Program-made: the position numbers and the translations under genes
The notes under the pieces: generated by a model
Databases searched by the model: none
What the model saw: only the letters and a program-made list of their open reading frames with translations
Told to the model about the DNA's origin: nothing
Assembly (NCBI GenBank): GCA_910592005.1
Contig: CAJVPP010003720.1
Coordinates: 1-10,964, forward strand
Reading direction: 5' to 3'
From: Funneliformis mosseae
Taxonomy: Eukaryota; Glomeromycota; Glomeromycetes; Glomerales; Glomeraceae
DNA length: 10,964 nucleotides
Shown: in pieces, positions 1-7,402 of the stretch
Position numbering within the stretch: the first letter of the stretch is position 1
How the letters are laid out: each line of letters begins with the position of its first letter

Positions 1-449
1 TTTAATTATTTATATTAATTTATTTTTATAATAGATAAAAATAATTAAAATCTATTTATAAATATATTAAATATTTTTTTTTTATATTTTACTATATTAT
101 ATTATGATAATTTTTATGAAATATTTATTTAGCAACACTGTATAAAATAAATATTATAAAAAATACAGTTTGTAATTACTCAAATAAACTTTTATATATA
201 AATTAAGTTATAATAATTAAATTGAATCATTAATGTTTGTTAAATTAATTATTAATAAATAATTAAGATTAATAATTATAAATAAAAATTTAAAGTAAAT
301 AAATTATATTAATATTAATTTATTTATTAGTTAGAAATTTTTTTGTATTATTAATAATAATTAAAGTAATTTTATAGTTTATACTTTCATATTGATAGTA
401 TTTATTACAAAGATTATATATTATATAAAAGATATTTTTAGATTTATAT
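1..449. other. AT-rich stretch, no gene recognised
   Basis: Dense A/T runs with stops in all frames. RNase H and integrase of the neighbouring minus-strand retroelement would be expected here but no motif of either survives. Confidence 0.5.
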
Positions 450-529
450 CAGGTTATTCTTCAAGATTTGGGCTTTAAAATAAATATAAAATTATGATTT
501 TAATCCTTATAATTAACCTGTTAAAAATA

Positions 530-1080
530 TTAAAGATAACTAATAGTAGTTGTATTTCTTTTATAAGCTACTGTATTTTTTGCTTTATATTCAATAGTAA
601 AATAATGTCATTGCAACTTTATAAACTATCTAATACATTTTTCTTTTAATATCTTAGATATTTTAAAATAGCATAATTAATTATATTAAATTAAATAATA
701 ATGAAAATGCTTAATAGATTAAATAATTGCTAAGCATTCTAAATCAGTTTTTGGATAGTTCACTTTAGTTTTATTAGTTGATCTACTAGCATATACAATT
801 ATGTATTCTTTTTTTTTCTTTTAAGATAATATTATATTTAATCCTTTTTTGTGATATAAGATGAAAGGCACGTCAAAATATAAATATTGTAAGATAAGTT
901 TTTTAATAAATCTTTCTTTTAATCAATCAAAAGCATGTTATTTATCTTTTTATCGATTTTTATAACTGCATTTACTTTTTGATAATCTATATATAACCTT
1001 TTTTCTCTACCTTTCTTTCCTATGATTATGACAGATAAGATTATAGACTATAAGAGTGTAGAATTATACTATTTGCTTTC
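530..1080 (-). pseudogene. Reverse transcriptase remnant of the Ty3/gypsy element
   Basis: Reverse transcriptase would copy the element RNA into DNA. The clearest trace is IIGKKGREKRLYIDYQKVNA at about 970-1030, which matches the palm entry of gypsy RTs (VKKKDG...R..VDYRKLNA). Further along, around 860-890, LTCLSSYITKKD resembles the LDL-x-SGY-x-QI region. In another frame, CNDII at about 601-615 sits where the catalytic YxDDI motif belongs, followed by a hydrophobic/basic stretch like the helix after the active site. If so, the first residue and one Asp of the catalytic motif are lost. The distance between the first and last motifs is longer than usual in this family, which suggests an internal AT-rich insertion. 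Frame changes and stops make it nonfunctional. The first motif is fairly secure; the YxDD assignment is tentative. Confidence 0.6.
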
Positions 1081-2159
1081 ATCTTTTTTAATTTTTTATT
1101 TAAAAATCTAGTGTTTTTTAGTTTAATCTGATACAAATATTAAGCAATTAATATAGCAATTCTAGTATAAATATGATATTTAATTTTTATAATTAGTATT
1201 ATTTTATTTAATTTTTCATATAAATATTATGATATTTTGCTAAAAGGTTTAAAAATACCTACTGTTAGTAGTAGTTTAAAAATCCTAATTATTCTAAATA
1301 GGTTAAATTTATTTTAGTTAAATATTCAGCAATTTTAATGAAATAAGTAGCTGAATTGTATTAGATTTTTATTATCATTAATATCCTCTTCAGATTAGTT
1401 AGGAGAATAATAGTTAAACTAGAGATTAAATCCTAATTCATTATTTAATTCTGATTCTTTAGATTAATATTATTATACAAATAAATAAAATATTCTTCTA
1501 ATTATTCATTTTCATATTTATCACTTTTATATTTATCTTTACCTTCTTGAATTATGACCTTAACTGTTTTAGTAAAGTAATAAAAATTCATATAGTAATA
1601 CTTTTTTATTTGATAATAAGGATTAATTATTCTTAACTCATAATAGCATTAGTTTTTTTTAATTAATTACTTTCAATTATAAGGATTTCATCTATAGATT
1701 CAAGTATTTAAAAAGATATAATAACCTTAATTTTCTGATATCTTATTAAAATATTATCAATAATTTTCAGAAAATGAGTTCTAACATTATTTGCTATTAC
1801 TATTATTATTTTTGATAGTTAATCTATTTTATATTTAACTTTTACTACTAAGGATTAATTATGATACTGGTAGCAGCTTTGTTATCAATAATTGCAGTTT
1901 AAACTTTTGTCCAATCCATAAAATACATTTTATAACAGAAGTTAGTTTATTATTATTTTTTACTAAATTAGCTTTCTTAATTTTTATTATTAACCTTTTC
2001 TCTTGAATGTCTGATAACTTATAATAATCCAAAATAATACTTAGAAATAGTATATACAGTTTATCCTATTAAAAATCTGTATAATAAATTTGTAAATATA
2101 TAAAGATATTGAATTCAGTAAGTTATTTAATAGGGATAGGTAATAATCTAAGCTTAGAA
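1081..2159. other. Unassigned interior of the retroelement relic (protease region expected)
   Basis: This lies between the RT and gag traces, where a Ty3/gypsy element would carry the gag-protease linker and an aspartic protease. I found no clear DTG/DSG-type catalytic motif in a sustained frame. The minus-strand frame near 2100-2160 stays partly open (KYQKF then IITYPYQ with TAA/TAG interruptions), like a gag-protease linker. The rest is AT-rich with stops in all frames. Confidence 0.35.
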
Positions 2160-3240
2160 TTTTTGATACTTTTTTAATTCTAACTGGTTTTGACATAAAT
2201 GTAAAATCTTTATCTCTAAATTTTCAACAATTGAGACTTTGGTAGTTTCTGTATTTTTACCTATCTCTTTATTTTTAAAAATAACATTTCTAGAATAGGA
2301 TCTAGATCTGATATTTAAAAATATATCATATTCTTCTTCTTCATATTTTTCAAAAGTATAATCTTTATCAAACTTATCATTATAATATTGATTAGCTAAA
2401 TATATATCTCTTGCATCATTATAACAAGGTCTTCTATCACTTCTTTTTAGTTATTATTAAGGTTGAAAGGAATTTCTGATAATATGTTCTATCTTATTAC
2501 AATTGTAGTAGATTATAAGAAGCATATTTTGTTTAGATCTTTTAATAGTATTATTATAAGTATATTATCTTCTTAGAAGTTATTAAGGTTAAGCTAATTA
2601 AGTAGTTATCAAATTAATTAATGGTTAGTTATTTTAATTTCTTAGTAAGTTCATCTACTTTAACATTAATGACTATATTTTAAAAATAAAAACTGCAGTA
2701 ATGCTGATATTCTTAGATGCTTTTCTAGTGGTAAAGTTATATTCAATTTTGATAGTTTAGACAGCAGTTATTGTAGTATTTAAATTAATTGAATTTTGAA
2801 AGTAAACTAAAGGAATGTGATAATATTGAGTCTCATAAGAAACATTCTTTTCTTTTATTTATCATTAGTTAAACTTATACAAATTACTAATATTTTAAAT
2901 TTATTAATATATTAATTTACAGATTCATCTATTTGTTATCATAAGGTAATCAATTTTTGATATTATTAATTTTTCTTTGTTTCACTAATAAATTGAACTT
3001 GAAACATATCTATAAAATTATTTCTATTATTAGCTCTAGTAACCTAATAGTCTTCTATAGTAGCTGTTACTTCATTAAATAAATCAGAAACTATGCTTTT
3101 AAAATATTTTCTAATAATAATCTTTTTACATTTTTTATTTAGTAATTGCAACTTTTTTAAAGTAGCAAGCTATTCGATAGGATTTTTATTTTTAACTCCT
3201 GAGAAATAGTTAATTCAGATTTTGATATTTCTTCTTTTTA
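2160..3240 (-). pseudogene. gag polyprotein remnant (retrotransposon capsid core plus CCHC zinc knuckle), Ty3/gypsy
   Basis: Gag forms the particle and binds element RNA. From high to low coordinates the frame first shows FSGVKNKNPIE-stop-L (3205 to about 3165), matching the start of retrotransposon gag domains, where PxEWL is typical. Next come RNNFIDMFQVQF, a motif of the form DESVN-x-YINKFK, and KKRMFLMRLN. A frameshift near 2835 is followed by HIPLVYFQN. A glutamine-rich linker then leads to a decayed CX2CX4HX4C knuckle at 2469-2510, reading Y-Y-N-C-N-K-I-E-H-I-I-R-N-S: the first Cys is now Tyr, the Gly before His is Glu, and the last Cys is Ser. An acidic segment, EKYEEEEYDIFLNIRSRS, follows without stops. 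At least 21 in-frame stops occur, of which only one is TGA. Order and motif spacing make gag the best reading. Confidence 0.75.
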
Positions 3241-4183
3241 GGTAAGTTTAAATCAGTCATTTATTTTTGTCAAATGCATTTTATTTTATTTAAAAATATC
3301 TTTAAAGATATTTTTTATTTTATCTTCAATTATTATGATTCTAAGTAATAGTATAGTAGATAATATATTAGATAAACTAGTTACAAAAGAGGTTAAAATA
3401 TAATTATTTGTTTAAATAGTAATCAATTTTCTTGAAATTCTACTAGTTTTTGATCTACACTTTTAGTGTATACTTTAGAAAAATAGATAAGTTTACAGAT
3501 TATTAGAAACAATTTGTATTAAAGGATATTTTTTTCTTAGATATATAAATATATTACGTCTAATGAAAAGATCACATGGTATTAAATACTAAAAGTAATT
3601 TATAGATAATTCTTATCAAGTGATTATTATAATATTTAAATTTAGTAGTATTATTAAGCTATTCAATAAATTAAAACAATGATAGTTCTGGAAGTAAAAG
3701 TTTCTGCTTAATATTCGTATTTAAACTAATTCTAAAAATTCTTGAAAAATAGTTGAAATTATGTTAAATAGAGAGGATAGATAGCACCAATTATAAGTAT
3801 AATCTAGAATAAGGGGCAAGTCTGTATAATGCTTGATAATATATTCTGATGTAATTTTCTCTATTTTCACAAATTTACTATATACACCTCACATTTCTAT
3901 CAGAAGTTCATTATATATATCTTTAATAAAGATTTTTCTGGTAGAAATAACTACTTGTAAAGCTTAAACATTTTGTCATTAGGATAATAAAGTTTATTTG
4001 CTAACAGGAAGTTTAAGTCATTAAATTATAAAAGAAATAAATACAAATTAATTATATATTAAGGTTCAGATCATCTTTATTGATGACTTATGTTTTAAGA
4101 AAAAAGTTATTAGCAAAGATATAAGTTTTATGTTTTTCAGATTATACTTTATTCAATCAATTATAGAATAAAAACTTGTCTCT
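3241..4183. other. AT-rich stretch upstream of the gag relic, no gene recognised
   Basis: Stops occur in all frames. On the minus strand it should hold the gag N-terminus, leader or LTR, but no identifiable motif or primer-binding site was found. A small perfect hairpin, TACACT-TTT-AGTGTA, lies at 3456-3470. A minus-strand run near 3760-3850 (YYQALYRLAPYSRLYL) looks vaguely coding but I do not recognise it. Confidence 0.35.
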
Positions 4184-4390
4184 TTACTGAGGTGATAATA
4201 CATGATATTTATATAAATACAGATATAAGAAAAAGATAATTAATATAATAAAGAAAATAAATATAACTATGATAATAAATATAATTAAAATAATAATAAC
4301 TGATAAAATAATTATATTAAATAAAATGATGATTGCTATGATAACAGTAAAATTGGTAAAAATGGTGATTACATTTTTCATAAAGATCAT
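4184..4390 (-). repeat. Low-complexity ATT-type trinucleotide tract that stays open for 68 codons
   Basis: The minus strand translates to a 68-residue string that is mostly Ile, Phe, Leu and Val, coded by runs of ATT, ATA and TTT. It resembles a membrane segment, but the composition follows from AT-rich trinucleotide repetition and there is no flanking soluble domain. I regard it as not a gene. Many ATT/ATC codons could be decayed ACT/ACC codons, so the tract might once have encoded a threonine-rich low-complexity region. Its location on the same strand as the gag relic, about 1 kb upstream, is suggestive only. Confidence 0.5.
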
Positions 4391-4907
4391 TAGTGATCCT
4401 AATTGGCATAGTCATTTAGTGATATATACGGATTATTACTAACAATGTACATTAAAAGTGGAAATATGATACGATCTACACCAATATTTTCACCTTCACT
4501 TTGATCAATTACTGATAATTTTGAATATTCATTTCTTTAGATTCAAAACTCTGTAGAAGCTTAGCATTAAAGGTGAAAAACATTAGTAGGTAGTGCATAT
4601 ATTGATTTATTTAAAATTATAAAAGAGATTCAAATAAAGTAAAATCAAGTTCATTTTGACATAAAATCAATTTTACCACAAATTTTACCAAAAAGAAAGG
4701 ACTGTGAGCATGAATTTTGAATTCAAACTATATATAATGATTGGAAAAATAAGACAGTTATGGATTTTCTTCAGGGTATTTCCATAATCTTTATTTTAGA
4801 TGAATAAAATAAAGTTTATTATATAAAGCTTTAAGATAAAATAATTTAATTAATGGTTTAATAATTATAATAAAGTTAAATTTTTCAAACCTATTTTTTT
4901 TGTAGCT
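4391..4907. other. AT-rich stretch, no gene recognised
   Basis: No sustained frame, repeat family or RNA gene was seen. It is slightly less AT-extreme than the sequence to its left and ends at the minisatellite. Confidence 0.4.
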
Positions 4908-5047
4908 GTCAGCAAAATGATTGTCATCAAAAAGGTCATGTCAATGAAATAATCATCGATAAATTGATTGTTGGCAAAACAACCCTGTCGGTGAAACCAT
5001 TGTTGGTGATGTAAGTATCAACAAAGTAGTTGTTGGGTAAGTGACCC
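4908..5047 (+). repeat. Degenerate minisatellite, about nine units of 13-17 bp
   Basis: Successive units begin with GTC/GTT and have a GGY-RAAAY core, for example GTCAGCAAAATGATT, GTCGGTGAAACCATT and GTTGGCAAAACAACCCT. The rough consensus is GTYGGYRAAAYNATT, diverged by point changes and 1-2 bp indels. The unit shape suggests an original sequence richer in CG (TCGGCAAAACGATCG-like) that has lost CpG. It sits at the boundary between the AT-extreme left block and the less AT-rich centre, just upstream of the Tc1 relic. Confidence 0.7.
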
Positions 5048-5206
5048 AGACCCAAAAAAAATATAGAGTATATAAAATAATGAAGAATAACGTCAAAAAA
5101 TGTACAAATTCAAAATTTAATTTTCATTATATAAAAATTTTTTTTTAAAAAAAAAAATTTAATCTTAGATTGCACAATAGGCATTTTATCGAGAAATTTT
5201 AAATGA
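5048..5206. other. AT-rich spacer with abutting T and A homopolymer runs
   Basis: A T9 run directly followed by an A11 run at about 5139-5158 gives a self-complementary AT tract. The spacer joins the minisatellite to the Tc1 relic. No terminal inverted repeat of the transposon was identified here. Confidence 0.4.
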
Positions 5207-5567
5207 GAATTTTTTTTTGAAAATGCAAAATATGTAATGGGAAAGTATTGGGTCTTTCAACAGGACAATGGCCCTAAACACACGGCCAAGGAAACCAAAA
5301 AACTTCTTTCTAAAAGATGTCGCGAGGTTTTTGGAATAGCCCGGATTTAAATCCGATTGAGAATTTGTGGTCAATTTTGAAGGGACGTGTGGAAAAAAAG
5401 GTCAACAATCTTGTAATTAATAAAAATCAGTTACTATAGATGTTTTTATTGATGTAATTAAAAAAGAGTGGGAGGGAATCAAGCCCGAAATTATTCTTAA
5501 TTTGGTTCGTAGCATGCCAAAACGATTGGAACAAATAATTGAGGAGGATGGCCATAAGCTAAGCTAA
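5207..5567 (+). pseudogene. Tc1/mariner (DD34E-type) transposase, 3' fragment with two frameshifts
   Basis: Tc1 transposases cut and rejoin element ends at TA dinucleotides using a DDE triad. Frame 2 from 5207 reads MGKYWVFQQDNGPKHTAKET, holding the second catalytic Asp (codon 5264-5266). The frame then breaks, and frame 1 gives NSPDLNPIENLWSILKGRV with the catalytic Glu at 5359-5361. A second break near 5432 moves to frame 3, which runs through DVFIDVIKKEWEGI to a TAA at 5565-5567 at the usual family C-terminus. The Asp-to-Glu distance is 95 nt where DD34E spacing needs 105, so about 10 bp are missing and account for the first frameshift. The N-terminal DNA-binding domains and the first Asp are absent, leaving about the last third. 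It is inactive. Identification is secure from two diagnostic motifs. Confidence 0.92.
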
Positions 5568-5582
5568 TTATTGACTTAGCTT
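5556..5582. repeat. Perfect 8-bp inverted repeat overlapping the transposase stop codon
   Basis: AAGCTAAG at 5556-5563 pairs with CTTAGCTT at 5575-5582 across an 11-nt loop that includes the TAA. It is followed by a T10-type run at about 5587-5597. It may be part of the transposon 3' end or incidental. Confidence 0.45.
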
Positions 5583-6007
5583 AATGTTTTTTTTTTCGTT
5601 ATAAAATAAAATATATAATTTTAAATTTTCGAGTTGTTTTTGAAGTACAATAAATAAAAACGTAATTCCGAAAACTTTCGTATACTTAACTTATTGATTT
5701 GGAAAATTTTTTTCAAAGTGGAAAATTCCGAAAAAATCTTAATCTTGAAATTGTTATCATATAACAAATTTCAAATTACGTGAAATTATAAAAAATTACA
5801 CATGATTTAGTTAATTTTAGATACTAGTGTTCTTGAGAATTGTTTTATATTAAACGATTTTATCATCGTTTGAAAGAGAATCTGAATCTTTACTAAGAAC
5901 TACTTTTTTTTCATCGTGAGAACTGTACAAAGTCTTCTTTTAATAAATAATAACTATCAAATTGATTAAATACAAAAAAATAATTCTGATGATGTATTTT
6001 TCATAGG
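5583..6007. other. Intergenic stretch downstream of the Tc1 relic
   Basis: No gene recognised. It holds the hairpin at 5745-5774 and a short hairpin ACGAT-TTTATC-ATCGT near 5853-5868. The segment ends with TTTTTCATAG at about 5997-6006, which resembles a 3' splice site and precedes a short open frame, ANKLARLKQGYSNYS then TAA (6008-6055). That frame may be a terminal exon, but no donor partner was found. Confidence 0.3.
5745..5774. repeat. 13-bp imperfect hairpin
   Basis: TTGAAATTGTTAT (5745-5757) faces ATAACAAATTTCAA (5761-5774) across a CAT loop, with a single bulged A. It could be a small palindromic repeat or part of the decayed Tc1 flank. Confidence 0.5.
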
Positions 6008-6096
6008 GCAAATAAATTAGCCCGGCTTAAACAAGGATATTCGAATTATTCATAAAATTAAAATATTGGATATTCTTGAAACTTCAATTTTTTTGA

Positions 6097-6394
6097 ATTT
6101 CAAACGGTAACACACGATCATTTGATGTTACACGATTTAAAGGTGTGGATCCATTCGTTAAAGAAGGAAAAGAAAATTATAAAAAAACAGATGGATGCGG
6201 AACCGTTAAAATTACCCAACCAAAACTGCATGAGTTAAGTAATATCATTTAAAAAATTAAAAAATTAATGAATATTTAATATTTAATATATTTAATTATG
6301 TTCAAAAATTAAAGAATTGCATCCTGTAAACCTTACACGAATTTTCAAATTGCATCATAAAGTTACCCATAATTTATTTTCGCCACTTTTGTAA
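6097..6394 (+). pseudogene. Unrecognised coding-like segment in two pieces, possible small spliced gene or its 3' remnant
   Basis: The first piece, 6097-6238, is open with a balanced, lysine-rich composition (FDVTRFKGVDPFVKEGKE at 6121-6174, then TDGCGTVKITQPKLHEL). A second open piece, 6315-6391, reads LHPVNLTRIFKLHHKVTHN and ends at TAA 6392-6394. Joining at GTAATA (6239) and TTAAAG (end 6314) removes a 76-nt, much more AT-rich GT-AG segment and keeps the frame. AATAAATAAA lies six bases after the stop. No ATG is in frame after the TGA at 6094-6096, and no AG acceptor occurs in the approximately 100 bases before the first piece. Either the 5' part is lost or the model is wrong. I do not recognise the family. 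Support is the composition, the splice geometry and the 3' signal only. Confidence 0.33.
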
Positions 6395-6400
6395 AACCAA

Positions 6401-6410
6401 AATAAATAAA
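6401..6410 (+). promoter_or_regulatory. Polyadenylation-type signal AATAAATAAA
   Basis: Two overlapping AATAAA hexamers start six bases after the TAA that would end the coding-like segment at 6315-6394. A T-rich run follows at about 6419-6428. In such AT-rich DNA the motif alone is weak; its position is the argument. Confidence 0.35.
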
Positions 6411-6439
6411 ATCGTGCATTTTTTTTTTATCTTTTCACA

Positions 6440-6453
6440 CATGATCGATCATG
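6440..6453. repeat. Perfect 14-bp palindrome CATGATCGATCATG
   Basis: The sequence equals its own reverse complement and contains a central ATCGAT. It could be a binding site for a dimeric regulator, but there is no second copy in the window. Confidence 0.5.
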
Positions 6454-6488
6454 CAACCAAAAAGTTAATAATGACAAGATGAAATTAA

Positions 6489-6638
6489 ATACTCGGTTAC
6501 TCCAACTGCGATTATGGACGAAACAAAAAGAAAAAACCTATTACGAGAGTAAACCTTATTAGGAATTGTATTATTGAGGAGAAGGTGATCCCTACCAAAA
6601 TTTGTTGTTATTTTTTTCGTTTAACAAATCGAGTTTAG
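6489..6638 (+). other. 49-codon open frame without ATG, coding-like, unrecognised
   Basis: The frame runs from just after a TAA at 6486-6488 to a TAG at 6636-6638 and reads LGYSNCDYGRNKKKKPITRV, then NLIRNCIIEEKVIPTKICC. It is basic and cysteine-containing, unlike the Ile/Phe/Asn strings that random AT-rich DNA gives. It has no start codon of its own. An out-of-frame ATG at 6514 gives only a 12-residue frame (MDETKRKNLLRE). It could be an internal exon of a decayed or incompletely visible gene together with the segment at 6097-6394, or chance. Confidence 0.25.
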
Positions 6639-7254
6639 TTTCATTTCGTGATTTAAAAATGGTTTATTAATTTAAAAACTCTACAAATCCCAGAATTTAT
6701 TTTATCAAAAATTTTTCTCCTTTTTTTTTTTTTAAGAAAAAAAGAAGAAGTTGTAATATAGTCATTTATTTACAACAAAGTGATCCCAAAAAGTAAACCG
6801 CGTGTCAAGTTTTAATTAAATTTCGTACAATGTATTTGATTTATTTGATTGCAAATAAACCAAATAAATAAATTATAAAAAAGAATAAATTTATTATTAT
6901 TTTTATTTTCTTTTAGAACCCTCCGTTCAAGAAATTTCAACAAAAAATAAACAAATATGCAAGCATATAAACTTGGTGAATCATCTTAATAATTTTTGCA
7001 ATGTACTACATATCCCGAATTAAAAATCAAAGACCGGCATAATTAATAAAAAAGGAAATAATTAAACTCAATTATATATTTATCTATAAGAAAAAAAAAA
7101 AAAAAAAAAAAAACCTTTTTAATTTCTTATCGACTTCCTTCGATTTAGATTATTATCAAAAGGTGAACGATCAAGGATAAATTATAAATCCAAAGGAAAG
7201 ATATTATATAAAACGATTTTATAGGGTCCGGTATTCTATTAATACTGACACCTC
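6639..7254. other. Intergenic region upstream of the membrane-protein gene
   Basis: AT-rich with moderate CpG, and no gene recognised. It contains a T12 run at 6721-6734 and the long A tract at 7091-7113. The distal promoter of the downstream gene presumably lies here. Confidence 0.4.
7091..7113 (+). repeat. Poly(A) tract of 23 bases
   Basis: An uninterrupted run of 23 A. It could be a retroposon tail or a nucleosome-excluding promoter element, since it lies about 290 bp before the start codon at 7403. No target-site duplication was found that would define a retroposon. Confidence 0.7.
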
Positions 7255-7261
7255 TATAAAA
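7255..7261 (+). promoter_or_regulatory. TATA-like element TATAAAA
   Basis: The heptamer fits the TATA-box consensus and is followed by pyrimidine-rich stretches (ATCCTTCCTTTTT, and TCTTCCTTCCCC at 7338-7349), as in many fungal core promoters. The ATG is 142 bp downstream, so a 5' UTR of roughly 100 bases would follow. A second candidate, TATATAAAA, lies at 7205-7213. Placement is inference. Confidence 0.4.
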
Positions 7262-7402
7262 CTATCCTTCCTTTTTAAGATTCGTCCCCTATATTAATGG
7301 AATTTAATTTTTAACTCATCCTTTATGAAGCGATTGTTCTTCCTTCCCCTAATGTTTGATTCATATTTCTAAAAAATCACAAAAAAAAGTAAATAAACGC
7401 AA

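Larger units (their letters stand above)
450..3240 (-). mobile_element. Decayed Ty3/gypsy-type LTR retrotransposon (gag and RT remnants)
   Basis: Read on the minus strand, this stretch keeps the gag-then-pol order of a Ty3/gypsy element. A gag core and zinc knuckle lie at about 2.2-3.2 kb and reverse transcriptase motifs at about 0.5-1.1 kb. The part between, where a protease would sit, is not recognisable. RNase H and integrase would fall below position 450 and are not visible. I could not find LTRs, so the ends are approximate. The copy is dead, with more than twenty in-frame stops and at least two frameshifts. Nearly all the stops are TAA or TAG, and CpG is almost absent, which fits long-term C-to-T and G-to-A decay. 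The family assignment rests on motif recognition; the boundaries are inferred. Confidence 0.75.

Noticed and set aside
450..3240. Whole-window alternative genetic code (TAR read as glutamine)
   Set aside because: The 201-codon gene and the Tc1 transposase end naturally at TAG and TAA and encode Gln with CAA/CAG. A TAG in gag also sits at a tryptophan position. Transition decay explains the data more simply.
3421..3480. Hairpin TACACT-TTT-AGTGTA as a terminator or regulatory site
   Set aside because: A 6-bp stem in AT-rich decayed retroelement DNA has no associated gene.
4184..4390. 68-residue hydrophobic minus-strand frame as a membrane protein gene
   Set aside because: The composition is explained by AT-rich trinucleotide repetition, and it has no soluble domain or supporting context.
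5186..5374. 62-codon minus-strand frame
   Set aside because: It is the antisense shadow of the Tc1 transposase fragment, whose plus-strand reading carries diagnostic QQDNGPKH and PDLNPIEN motifs.
6107..6142. GT-AG pair that could supply a 5' exon to the segment at 6097-6394
   Set aside because: The intron would be only 36 nt, too short for a typical fungal spliceosomal intron.
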